Below, one piece after another: positions 18,715-26,996 of a stretch of DNA of 64,000 nucleotides. The notes beneath the pieces are model-generated. The model worked only from the letters and a program-made list of their open reading frames with translations, made no database searches and had not been told where the DNA came from. Position 1 is the stretch's first letter, and each line of letters starts with the position of its first letter. The stretch spans positions 1 through 64,000 of the forward strand of contig CAZLMW010000011.1 in the NCBI GenBank assembly GCA_964560875.1, written 5' to 3'. The stretch is from CAZLMW01 sp964560875. Lineage in GTDB: Bacteria > Myxococcota_A > UBA9042. Both the position numbers and the translations under genes were made by a program.

Positions 18715-19974
18715 CTACGGCGCTTTGGCCTTGGCGGGTGCCGCTCCCTTGGCGGGTTTGGGGGGCGGAGGGCGACGCCAGGTCCACTTTCCCGAGACTT
18801 TTTTGAGCGCCACTTCGCCTTCCCACTTGCCGGTCGACAGGCCCTTGCCGGGCTTGCCTTCGAAGCGAATCCAGTCGCTCTTCTCGCGGCCAAAGAGATG
18901 AGCCCGGTCCGCGTTCATTGCGCCCTTGAGCGCCCACGATGTGCCCTTGAGCTTGCCGGTTGTGAACGACGCGGTGCCCTTGACCTCGCCGTCTTTCGCT
19001 TCGAAGGCGAGCGCGCCGCCCATCTTGCCTTTGAAACCGCCGACGAACCGGCCTTGGAGCTGAGCTTGCCGGGCGATCTCGAGCGGGTCGGGGCACTTGT
19101 CACGTCGCTGGGTGTGGGCCTGGGTGGTGATGTCGTCGAAGCGCGCCAGGACGAGCCCGAGCCGCGAGAAGTCGCGCGCCGTGAAGTTGTTCTTCTTGAA
19201 CAGCGTGATCGACGCCTCGGCGTGCTTGAGTGGATCGACCTTGCCGGACTTGTCGCGCATCGTGATCTGCAGACACGAGATGCCGACGAAGGTGTCGACG
19301 TAGCGCTTGACCAGGTCGTCGTCGATCAGCCCGATCTCCTTGGCGTAGCGGCACTTCTTGACGGCGTCATCGATCGGTTTGGCGACGTCTGGCCGTTTGG
19401 GCAGCAACGAGACAGCCTTCTGGTACTTGTCGACGCTTTCCTTCACCTCGGCGGAGAGCGGGGGGCGGCCGGCCGGCGTCAACGGGTTGACCTTCTTGGC
19501 TTTGTCGGCGGCCTTGGCGGCGGCTTCACCCTTGGCAGCGGCCGCTTTTGCGGCGGCGGAAGCGGCAGAATTGGCGGCAGCCTTCGCGGCGGCGGCGGCG
19601 GCTCCAGGTGCGACAGCAGCGGCAGCGGCTGGCTCGGGCGGCGGCGCGTGACCATGACCGAGCAGCATGTGGATGGCGACAACGAGCGCGTCTTCGTCGC
19701 TTTCCCCGTGCTTTGTGGCGCAGAGTTGCACGATTCGGGCTTGCGTGAACTTGTCGACGGGCAGCCCAAGGTCGGGCGGCTTGGGCTTGCTGGGCTTTTC
19801 AGCGGCTGGTTTCGCCGCGGATCCCTTGTCGGCAGCCTTGGGCGACGCTTTGTTGTCGTCTGCTTTGCCTGCGTCAGGCTTCTTGCCGCAGCCGGCGGAC
19901 ATGGCGACGATGAGCGCCGCGATGCATGCCTTTGATGACAAGAGCCGAAGTCTGCTTGGTGCCAGCCAACCCAC
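18715..19974 (-). CDS. Ala/Lys-rich lipoprotein of unknown function
   Basis: I chose the GTG at 19974 because AGGAGGT sits five bases upstream; longer frames lack this. The 419-residue product has a signal peptide ending in AMSAGC. A Lys/Ala/Pro-rich linker follows, then a short helical domain (FTQARIVQLCATKH), and a run of about 50 residues that is almost pure Ala and Lys. The C-terminal half contains a helical segment with two Cys and a 110-residue beta-rich domain (GRFVGGFKGKMGGALAFEAK). The low-complexity stretch probably spaces the domains across the periplasm. It converges on the DUF4403-like gene with a 35-base gap. Confidence 0.75.
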   Translation of the reverse strand: MGWLAPSRLRLLSSKACIAALIVAMSAGCGKKPDAGKADDNKASPKAADKGSAAKPAAEKPSKPKPPDLGLPVDKFTQARIVQLCATKHGESDEDALVVAIHMLLGHGHAPPPEPAAAAAVAPGAAAAAAKAAANSAASAAAKAAAAKGEAAAKAADKAKKVNPLTPAGRPPLSAEVKESVDKYQKAVSLLPKRPDVAKPIDDAVKKCRYAKEIGLIDDDLVKRYVDTFVGISCLQITMRDKSGKVDPLKHAEASITLFKKNNFTARDFSRLGLVLARFDDITTQAHTQRRDKCPDPLEIARQAQLQGRFVGGFKGKMGGALAFEAKDGEVKGTASFTTGKLKGTSWALKGAMNADRAHLFGREKSDWIRFEGKPGKGLSTGKWEGEVALKKVSGKWTWRRPPPPKPAKGAAPAKAKAP

Positions 19975-20065
19975 GGGCGACCTCCTGGTGATGCGGACGC
20001 GCGCTTCCGGTCGGCCCGGGCCGTGGTGTGGCGGCGTCGAACCCAAACGCGTCGGAGGATGCGGC

Positions 20066-20491
20066 TTGAAGCCAGACGGAACGGGCGCGCAGCGAGCATG
20101 CCACCGGGTCTTGCGGTTGACCACTATCGCGCTGGTGGCCGTTCTGTGGCTCGCATCCGGGTGCGAATCGGCCGGCGTACAAGCGTTGGCGATCGGCGAC
20201 CACGAGGTGCATGTCGGGGAACCATGGCGTCACGTGCTGCGCTGCGAGGGCGGTCTCGAACCGGTGACGTGGCAGGTCGTCGAAGGGCCCGCGGGCATCG
20301 CTGTCGTCAGCCGCTCCGAGACAGCGTTGGTGTGGACCGCGACGGCACACGACCTGGGCGGCCAGCTGCCGGGACAGGCGCGAAACCCCGGCCCCAGGCG
20401 ACCTATTCGGGTGCGCGTGACCGATGCGACCGGCGCGAAGGCGACCGCAAGCGGGTCCGTAACGGCGGTTCCGACCCCTGCCAAGAACTGA
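20066..20491 (+). CDS. Small lipoprotein with one beta domain
   Basis: This 141-residue protein starts at TTG 20066, seven bases past GGAGGA; a TTG at 20111 is an alternative. The signal peptide ends in a perfect lipobox, LASGC. The mature 110 residues (HVGEPWRHVLRCEGGLEPVT, then RPIRVRVTDATGAKATAS) look like a single cadherin- or Ig-like beta sandwich of the kind that follows 'VGxxxxxxL' motifs. It is divergent from the Ala/Lys-rich lipoprotein gene and may share its promoter region. No function can be given. Confidence 0.7.
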   Translation: MKPDGTGAQRACHRVLRLTTIALVAVLWLASGCESAGVQALAIGDHEVHVGEPWRHVLRCEGGLEPVTWQVVEGPAGIAVVSRSETALVWTATAHDLGGQLPGQARNPGPRRPIRVRVTDATGAKATASGSVTAVPTPAKN

Positions 20492-20562
20492 CCGCGGGTC
20501 ATCGCCAGTGTCGCGGCGGCCGCTTTTCGACCGCGCACCGTTTGTTATGGTCGGGCCACTTC

Positions 20563-21396
20563 ATGCTCCGCGATCGCAATCCACCCACCTGCAGCCTCTC
20601 GCCCGTACGTCGTCGACTCGGCGCATTGGGGTTCGTCGTGGTCTGCCTGACGCTGCTAATCGGGACCACCACCACCGCGCAGGCGAAGAAGCCGAATCGC
20701 CGGGCTTCGAAGATTCGCATCGCGCACCTGGCTTTGGGTGGGGACTCCCCGGCGATTCGCCGCGCGCTGGTCACGTGGGCGCAAGAGGTTCGGCTGCGGA
20801 CAAGCATCGAGATCGCCCAGGAACCGGCCCGTGTCGGACCGACATCGCCGCAGTTGTTTCACCATCCGCTGCTCTACCTCGCAGGGGCATCGACGTTTCC
20901 AAGACAGACCGACGCGGCCGTCGCGCGCCTCCGCCAGCACATCGCTACCGGCGGGACCCTCATCATCGACAACACCGGTCGCAGCGGACCATCCGAGGCG
21001 TTCGACCGCGCCGTTCGACGCCTGCTCACGCGGATCGTCGGCCGTCCGCTGGTGCGACTCCCGGCGACCCATGTGCTCTTTCGCAGCTTCTATCGGCTGT
21101 CTTCGGCGGTGGGACGACGCGCGGATGTGCGCCACGTCCAGGGCGTGCGCATCGGCAAGCGCTTCGCCGTCATCTACCTGCGCAACGACCTGCACGGCGC
21201 CTTCGCGCGCTCCCCGACTGGAGGACCCGCTCTTCGCGCGGTGCCCGGTGGTGAAGCCCAGCGAGAGCGCGCCTACAGGCTCGGTATCAACCTGCTCATG
21301 TACGCGCTCTGCCTCGACTACAAGGACGATCACACCCACGTCATGACACTGCTCAAGCGGCGCCGCGGGGTGCGCGCGCCACGCAAGGGTCGCTGA
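20563..21396 (+). CDS. DUF4159 family protein
   Basis: The 277-residue product has a signal peptide (LGALGFVVVCLTLLIGTTTTAQA). The DUF4159 pattern follows: HHPLLYLAGA, then RLRQHIATGGTLIIDNTG, and a C-terminal segment YRLGINLLMYALCLDYKDDH. DUF4159 domains resemble the amidotransferase fold and occur in MoxR/BatA/VWA clusters, often as the last domain of the membrane protein. Here it is a separate periplasmic protein, and the VWA/amidotransferase-fold gene follows one base later, so the pair is the missing part of the cluster at 1750-8490. Confidence 0.8.
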   Translation: MLRDRNPPTCSLSPVRRRLGALGFVVVCLTLLIGTTTTAQAKKPNRRASKIRIAHLALGGDSPAIRRALVTWAQEVRLRTSIEIAQEPARVGPTSPQLFHHPLLYLAGASTFPRQTDAAVARLRQHIATGGTLIIDNTGRSGPSEAFDRAVRRLLTRIVGRPLVRLPATHVLFRSFYRLSSAVGRRADVRHVQGVRIGKRFAVIYLRNDLHGAFARSPTGGPALRAVPGGEAQRERAYRLGINLLMYALCLDYKDDHTHVMTLLKRRRGVRAPRKGR

Positions 21397-21397
21397 G

Positions 21398-23641
21398 GTG
21401 CGCTCGGGCATCGACTGGGCGCTGGACTGGCCCGCTGGCAGCGTCGTGGTGGCTTGTCTGGTCGCGGCGATCATAGTCGCCGTATCCTGGCTCGGATCCG
21501 CGCGCTTGGCCGACACACGAAAACGTGTCGCGCTGCTTGCTCTGCGCGTGTTTGCGGTCGGCACGGTCGTCGTCGCCCTGATGCAGCCGGTATGGATCGC
21601 GATCAAGCCAGCGGCAGGCGGCCGAGCCGTCGCCGTGCTCGTTGACACCTCGGCGTCCATGGCGCGCGGCGAAAGGTCGAGGTTGAACCGGGCCAAGGCC
21701 GCGATCGCCGGCTTGCGCAAGAGTCATGGGGTTCGCGTGTTCTCGTTCTCGGCGGATGTACAGCCCATCGCGGCCGACGCGCTGGAGTCCGTGAAGGCGG
21801 ACGGCAAAAAGACAGATGTCATGTCCGCGCTCGAGGGCCTTCAGGACGTCGCCGCAACGGGCGAGGTCGGGGCCATCGTCGTCATCAGCGACGGCATCGA
21901 TCACGGCCGACTCGGTGCCGCCAAGCTCGACAGCAACGGCGAGTTGCCGCCGCAACTTCGCCGCGTTGTGGCCTCGCTTGGCGTCCCCGTTCACGTCGCA
22001 GGGCCGCGCGAAGAGACACTCGCCGACGCCGCGATCACCGAGATCGGCGTCAGCCCGTTTGGCTACGTGCGCAGCCAGCTCCCTGTCACCGTCGACCTGC
22101 GCCTGCGCGGATTCGAGAGCCGCCCGGGCAACGCGACCGTCGAGCTGCTCCGAGGCGGGCGCGTCGTGCAACGAACGTCGATTCCCCTCGTCGGTCCCCC
22201 GCGCCGCCGGGTGGCCATGCATGTGCAGCCCCTGCTCGTCGGCGACGATGTCGTCTCAGCGCGAATCGTCCCGCTGCCCGGCGAAGCGACGGTGTCCAAC
22301 AACATCGCCCACAAGCGCGTTCGCATCCTCCGCGACCGAACCCGGGTCCTCCACCTGGCCGGCCACCCGTCGTGGGACACGCGTTTCTTGCGCAGCCACC
22401 TTCGCTCCGACCGGTCCGTCGATCTCGTTTCCTTCTACATCATGGTTGCGCAGGGCGCCGGCTACTTCGTTCGCGCCGCGGACACCACGCTGATCGAGTT
22501 CCCGACCCGGCAGCTCTTCCAGGAAGCGTTGAGCGATTTCGACCTCGTCATCTTCCAGGACTTTCAGTTCACGCGTTTTGGCATCGACGCCTACCTGCCC
22601 GGCCTGCAGCGCTACGTTCGCGACGGCGGCGCATTCGCGGTGATCGGCGGTCAGCAGGCGTTCGCGGCCGGCGGTTATGAGCGCACTCAGCTGTCCAATT
22701 GGCTGCCGGTTGCGATGGCCAACCCCGGCGCTGGGGCCCCGCTGTACAGCGAAAAGACGACCGAACTGCGGCTTTCCCAGACCGGCGCGACCCATCCTGT
22801 GACACGCTTGCGAACCTCCCCGTCGGACAACGCCGCAGCGTGGCGCCGCCTCGAGTTGCCGGGCCGCAACACCGGCCTCAGCGGACGCTCCGGGGCCCAG
22901 GTGCTGTTGCTCGGGGACAACGACGCGCCCCTTCTGACCGTCGCTGAGCACGGCAAGGGCCGGGTGGCCGCATTCGCCACGGCCGGGGCCTGGACATGGG
23001 CGTTCGGCCCTCACAGCGACGACCGTGCCCAACTCCGCGCCGACTATCACGCGTTCATCGATCGGCTGCGCAAGTGGCTGACCCAGGATCCCGAGCTCAG
23101 CACCATCCGCTTCGACGACATCGCGGTGTCCCCCGTTGTGGGAACCGGGTCGGGCATGACCGCGCGCATCTTCGACGCCGGTGACCGCCCGACTCCGGGC
23201 GCCGTTTGCCGCTGGCGACGCGCCGCGATTCCCGATCGTCCCGGGCCGTGGCAGGCAATCGCGCAAACGTCAGACGCCACCGGACGCGTGGCCTGGTCAT
23301 GGGTGCCACCGCACGGGGGCGTGTTCGAGATCAATCTGCGATGCCAAGCCGGAACGCGCGACGAACGTGCAACAACCACCGTCGCCGTGCACAGCGCTTC
23401 GCTGGAAGAGCGCGACGTACAGCCCGATACAGCACGTTTAGCCGCTGTCGCCGCGGCTGGAGGCGGTCGGTACTACAACGTCGAAGCCCCGCTCAGGCGT
23501 TTGCAGCTCTCCCTGGACGAGGCTTCCGAACGTGTGCAGCGGGTGAGAACCGAGCTCTGGAGCCACCCGATCGTCGGCTTCTTGTTGGTGCTGCTGCTCG
23601 CCGCCGAATGGGCGTTGCGTCGCCGCTGGGGCCTCGCCTGA
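21398..23641 (+). CDS. VWA / amidotransferase-fold membrane protein
   Basis: This 747-residue protein has a GTG start immediately after the TGA of the DUF4159 gene. Two N-terminal membrane helices (about residues 14-33 and 43-62) precede a VWA-like domain with DTSAS and VVISDG. A beta-rich region leads to an amidotransferase-like domain (HLAGHPSWDTRFL, FDLVIFQDF, GGAFAVIGGQQAF, ending GKGRVAAFATAGAWTWAF), then another beta domain and a last helix (PIVGFLLVLLLAAEWAL). It shares its architecture with the protein at 1750-4521 but lacks the second VWA domain. Likely inner-membrane partner of a MoxR-type ATPase. Confidence 0.85.
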   Translation: MRSGIDWALDWPAGSVVVACLVAAIIVAVSWLGSARLADTRKRVALLALRVFAVGTVVVALMQPVWIAIKPAAGGRAVAVLVDTSASMARGERSRLNRAKAAIAGLRKSHGVRVFSFSADVQPIAADALESVKADGKKTDVMSALEGLQDVAATGEVGAIVVISDGIDHGRLGAAKLDSNGELPPQLRRVVASLGVPVHVAGPREETLADAAITEIGVSPFGYVRSQLPVTVDLRLRGFESRPGNATVELLRGGRVVQRTSIPLVGPPRRRVAMHVQPLLVGDDVVSARIVPLPGEATVSNNIAHKRVRILRDRTRVLHLAGHPSWDTRFLRSHLRSDRSVDLVSFYIMVAQGAGYFVRAADTTLIEFPTRQLFQEALSDFDLVIFQDFQFTRFGIDAYLPGLQRYVRDGGAFAVIGGQQAFAAGGYERTQLSNWLPVAMANPGAGAPLYSEKTTELRLSQTGATHPVTRLRTSPSDNAAAWRRLELPGRNTGLSGRSGAQVLLLGDNDAPLLTVAEHGKGRVAAFATAGAWTWAFGPHSDDRAQLRADYHAFIDRLRKWLTQDPELSTIRFDDIAVSPVVGTGSGMTARIFDAGDRPTPGAVCRWRRAAIPDRPGPWQAIAQTSDATGRVAWSWVPPHGGVFEINLRCQAGTRDERATTTVAVHSASLEERDVQPDTARLAAVAAAGGGRYYNVEAPLRRLQLSLDEASERVQRVRTELWSHPIVGFLLVLLLAAEWALRRRWGLA

Positions 23642-23721
23642 CCGCCCGGCATAGAGGCCAAACACGCTGTACTTTGTTCCACGTTTTGGCGATCGTGCCG
23701 CCACCGCGCCTGGAGTCGCTC

Positions 23722-24930
23722 ATGGTCGATCGCTTGTTCTGCCCTGCCGTTGCGGCGCTGGTTGTTGTCGCGCTGGTGGCCATGCCGCAGGTGTGCGCAG
23801 CGTCCGATGCAGTCTCGGTGTCCGAGCTGCTCGCTTGTCAAAGCCTCGAAACCGCGGCTTGCCCGGCAATGGCCAAGGCCCGCAAGAACCCGTCGCCCAC
23901 CGCCACCAAACTCTCCGCATGGCTGGCCACGCCCGAGGCCAGCGCCGCCGATCTACGCAAAGTCGCGCTCGCTCTCGGATACCTCGGCAGCGGAGAACAG
24001 GGCGCCGCCGTGCTGGCTGCGGCCAAGTCGAAGACACGCGACAAAGACCTGCACGTCGATCTGCTCGTCGCCGCCGCTCGTCTCGGCGCAAAGGAAGCTG
24101 GAGCCCCGTTGCTGGACGTCTTCAAGGCCGACACCGACACGCGCCGCCGGATCCTCGCCGCCGGTTCGCTCGGACTGCTTGGGCATAAAGCATCTATCGA
24201 CGCGCTGATCGCAGCGCTCAAGGACAAAAACACGCGCTTGGCAGCCACCGCCGCGCAGGCGCTCGGAATGCTCGAGGACCCACGCGCCATCGACCCGCTG
24301 ATCGACCTGGCCGGCCAACCCTCGATGTACACGCCCGCACGAATGCACGCCCTCGGCGCCCTCACCCGGCTCAAGGCCAAACGCGCCGTGCCCCTCGCTG
24401 TTGTGCTGGTCGACGCCTCGCCGCGAAAGGTCGGTCGCGCTGCCCTTGATTTGCTCGCCGCCGTGCCGACCAAGTGGGCTCGTCCCGCCGTCGCGTTCGG
24501 CCTGCGAACACCTGATTTGCGCGAATCCGCCGCCCGCGCGGCCGTTACGATCCCCGACCCAGGGCTCGCCGCCGATGTTGGCAACCTCATCAACGCGCCG
24601 GACGTAAGCCGCAAGGAGCGCGACGCCCTCATCCGCGCGGCCGGTTCCCTCAAACCAAAGAGCGTCGCCAACTCCCTCGTGACCCGCCTCGAACAAGCCG
24701 ATCACGCCGAGTCCGAGTTGATCCTCAAGACGCTGCCCAAAGTCGGTGACCGCACGGTCATTCCGCGCTTGGTCCGCTACTTGCCGCACGCCGAGCCGAC
24801 GGTTGCCAAATTCGTCGTGTACGCGCTAGAAAACCTGTCCGGTAAGCGCTTGGGGCTCGACGTCACGGCGTGGCAGAAGTACGCCGGCCTACCGACCGAG
24901 AGCCCCACGACAGCGCCGACCACGCCCTAG
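23722..24930 (+). CDS. HEAT-repeat exported protein
   Basis: The 402-residue product starts at ATG 23722, six bases past TGGAG. A signal peptide (LFCPAVAALVVVALVAMPQVCAAS) precedes about ten HEAT/PBS-lyase-type helical repeats, for example ASIDALIAALKDKNTRLA and DPRAIDPLIDLAGQ. Such solenoids serve as protein-binding scaffolds; here probably in the periplasm. The 80-base gap to the VWA gene has no terminator, so it may belong to the DUF4159/VWA operon. The TAG stop lies within the left arm of the inverted-repeat element at 24927-25110. Confidence 0.85.
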   Translation: MVDRLFCPAVAALVVVALVAMPQVCAASDAVSVSELLACQSLETAACPAMAKARKNPSPTATKLSAWLATPEASAADLRKVALALGYLGSGEQGAAVLAAAKSKTRDKDLHVDLLVAAARLGAKEAGAPLLDVFKADTDTRRRILAAGSLGLLGHKASIDALIAALKDKNTRLAATAAQALGMLEDPRAIDPLIDLAGQPSMYTPARMHALGALTRLKAKRAVPLAVVLVDASPRKVGRAALDLLAAVPTKWARPAVAFGLRTPDLRESAARAAVTIPDPGLAADVGNLINAPDVSRKERDALIRAAGSLKPKSVANSLVTRLEQADHAESELILKTLPKVGDRTVIPRLVRYLPHAEPTVAKFVVYALENLSGKRLGLDVTAWQKYAGLPTESPTTAPTTP

Positions 24931-25110
24931 CAGACTGCGCCAAAGCTCCGCCTCGGCGCAGGTGCTCGTTGTTTGCAAGGGGGCTGAAACAGCCCCCTCG
25001 ACCGAAAAAAGTGTCATTTTTCCGGCCTCACCCCAAATTCGCGCTCCGCGCGGCAGACTGCGTTTACGTCCCCCACCTTGACCGATACGATTTACGGCGC
25101 AGTCTGCTAG
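24927..25110. repeat. 184-bp element with 15-bp perfect terminal inverted repeats
   Basis: CTAGCAGACTGCGCC (24927-24941) and its exact reverse complement GGCGCAGTCTGCTAG (25096-25110) bound a segment with no gene. A third, direct copy of the core GCAGACTGCG lies at 25053-25062. Inside are a perfect 9-bp hairpin (24978-24998, loop AAA) and an imperfect A/T-rich hairpin (about 25002-25025). The layout resembles a miniature non-autonomous element or a REP-like structured intergenic repeat. No clear target-site duplication is visible. Confidence 0.55.
24978..25021 (+). terminator. Possible terminator after the HEAT-repeat gene
   Basis: AGGGGGCTG-AAA-CAGCCCCCT is a 9-bp stem about 47 bases past the stop. 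It has no U-tract directly after it, but the next hairpin ends in five T (25017-25021). Together they may end transcription before the CoA-transferase gene. Confidence 0.35.
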
Positions 25111-25143
25111 CGCGTCACCCGCGCCCTCCCCAACGGATTCGCC

Positions 25144-25803
25144 ATGCCCCTATCGCGCCAACAGATCGCCGCCCGCGTCGCCGACGAGCTGCAAGACGGC
25201 TTCTACGTCAACCTCGGCATCGGCATCCCGACGCTGGTCGCCAACTACATCCCCGATGGGATCGATATCGTCCTGCAGAGCGAAAACGGTCTGCTGGGCA
25301 TCGGCCCGTTCCCCTATGAGGGCGACGAGGACGCGGACCTGATCAACGCCGGCAAGCAGACGATCACGACGGTCCCGGGCTCGGTGTTCTTCAACTCGGC
25401 TGAATCGTTCGCGATGATTCGGGGCGGCCATGTCGACCTGACGATCCTCGGCGCGATGGAGGTCAGCAAGACCGGCGACATCGCCAACTGGATGATCCCC
25501 GGCAAGGTGGTCAAGGGCATGGGCGGAGCGATGGATCTCGTCGCCGGCGCCAAGCGCGTCGTCGTGACAATGACCCACTGCAACAAGCGCGGCGCGCCGA
25601 AGGTCCTCGACGCCTGCACCCTGCCGCTCACGGGCACCCGCTGCGTCGACCGTATCGTGACCGACCTCGCCGTCCTCGACGTCACCGACGATGGACTCGT
25701 GCTGCGCGAAATCGCTCCTGGCCACACCGTCGAGGAGGTCTGCGAAAAGACGGGATGCGAGCTCATCGTCGCCGACAACGTGCGCACGATCGCCGCCGCA
25801 TGA
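25144..25803 (+). CDS. scoB: 3-oxoacid (succinyl-CoA type) CoA-transferase, B subunit
   Basis: This is a 219-residue protein of typical B-subunit length. Motifs are YVNLGIGIPTLVANY, the catalytic-Glu segment SENGLLGIGP, the segment GGHVDLTILGAMEVS, and GDIANWMIPGK. The enzyme moves CoA between an acyl-CoA such as succinyl-CoA and a 3-oxoacid and needs an A subunit. No A-subunit gene lies beside it, which is unusual because A and B are normally adjacent. The next gene, for GDP-mannose synthesis, starts within its stop codon (ATGA). AtoA-like or 3-oxoadipate transferases are alternatives. Confidence 0.9.
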   Translation: MPLSRQQIAARVADELQDGFYVNLGIGIPTLVANYIPDGIDIVLQSENGLLGIGPFPYEGDEDADLINAGKQTITTVPGSVFFNSAESFAMIRGGHVDLTILGAMEVSKTGDIANWMIPGKVVKGMGGAMDLVAGAKRVVVTMTHCNKRGAPKVLDACTLPLTGTRCVDRIVTDLAVLDVTDDGLVLREIAPGHTVEEVCEKTGCELIVADNVRTIAAA

Positions 25804-26927
25804 ACGACTCAACACACCGAGCGAGCGATCATCTGGCCAGTGACCATCTGGCCAGTGACCATCTTATCTGCGCCATCATGGCGGGCGGCAGTGGCACCCG
25901 TTTTTGGCCTTTGTCACGGCACCAACGCCCCAAGCAGCTGCTCTCATTGCTCCACCCGGTGAGCCTCCTGCGGGCCACGGTCGATCGCATCGCGCCGATC
26001 TGCCCGGCGGAGCGCATCTTGGTCGTCACGGCCGAGCGACTCGCGGAAGCGACGGCCGCCGACCTACCCAACCTTCCACGCGGCAACATCATCGCCGAGC
26101 CGGCGCCACGCAACACCGCCCCGTGCATGGCCCTCGCCGCCATCGCCGCTCAGCAGCTCGATCCCGACGCCATCGTCGCGTTGCTCCCGGCCGATCACCA
26201 CGTCGCCGACGCACCTCGATTCACCGCCGCCCTCGCCGAAGCGGCCGAACACGCCGCCCGCGGCCACATCACCACGCTCGGAATCGCACCATCCCGACCC
26301 GAAACCGGCTACGGCTACATCGAAGTCGGCGATCACGTGGACGGAGACACCTCCGCAGTCGTGCGATTCGTCGAGAAACCCGACCTGGAAACTGCGCTCA
26401 CCTACGTCAGCGGCGGCAAACACCTGTGGAACGGCGGCATCTTCGTCAGCCGCGCCGATGTCGCCCTCGCCGCCGTGCGCGATCACCTCCCCGACGTCCA
26501 CGAGGCGCTCGGCCCCCTGCATGACGGCGCGTCCGGCCCGTTCGCGAGCGACTCGTTCCGGCAGATCCTCGGTGAGCGATTCGGTGCGTGTCCCGGGGTC
26601 AGCATCGACTACGGTATCGCTGAACACATCGACGATCTCCGCACCGTCCGACTCGACGCCGGGTGGAGCGACGTCGGCACGTGGGCCAGCCTCATCCACG
26701 AAGGCCACGGCAAAGACGGCAACTTCATCCGCGGCGACGTCATCGACCTCGACAACGACGGCTGCGTGCTCGTCAGCGACGGCCCGACAATCGCCGCCAC
26801 CGGCCTACGTGACATGGTGATTGTCGCCACCTCCGACGCCGTCCTCGCGGTCCCGACCGCCAACAGCCAGGACGTGCGCCGCATCGTCGCCGCCCTCAAA
26901 GACGGCAGCCGCACCGACCTCCTCTAA
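25800..26927 (+). CDS. manC: Mannose-1-phosphate guanylyltransferase
   Basis: The 375-residue product makes GDP-mannose from mannose-1-phosphate and GTP. The nucleotide-binding signature MAGGSGTRFWPLSR is at 27-40, followed by PKQLL, EPAPRNTAP, LPADHHV, and FVEKPD. The C-terminal part ends after the left-handed helix region (GDVIDLDNDGCVLVSD), so the phosphomannose-isomerase domain found in bifunctional enzymes is absent. The ATG overlaps the stop of the CoA-transferase gene. The N-terminal 22 residues contain an in-frame SDHLA repeat not expected in the family. The phosphomannomutase gene follows, completing the path from mannose-6-phosphate. Confidence 0.95.
   Translation: MNDSTHRASDHLASDHLASDHLICAIMAGGSGTRFWPLSRHQRPKQLLSLLHPVSLLRATVDRIAPICPAERILVVTAERLAEATAADLPNLPRGNIIAEPAPRNTAPCMALAAIAAQQLDPDAIVALLPADHHVADAPRFTAALAEAAEHAARGHITTLGIAPSRPETGYGYIEVGDHVDGDTSAVVRFVEKPDLETALTYVSGGKHLWNGGIFVSRADVALAAVRDHLPDVHEALGPLHDGASGPFASDSFRQILGERFGACPGVSIDYGIAEHIDDLRTVRLDAGWSDVGTWASLIHEGHGKDGNFIRGDVIDLDNDGCVLVSDGPTIAATGLRDMVIVATSDAVLAVPTANSQDVRRIVAALKDGSRTDLL
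25827..25865 (+). repeat. 15-bp tandem repeat in the manC start region
   Basis: GACCATCTGGCCAGT is present as two full copies (25827-25841 with one change, 25842-25856) plus nine bases of a third. It encodes Ser-Asp-His-Leu-Ala in tandem before the nucleotidyltransferase fold, so length change would be tolerated. Confidence 0.85.
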
Positions 26928-26996
26928 GAAGACGCATCACGGCCGCGCGACGCCTTCCCCGGACCGTTACCCAACGCCGCAGGAGCCCTACCCGCC

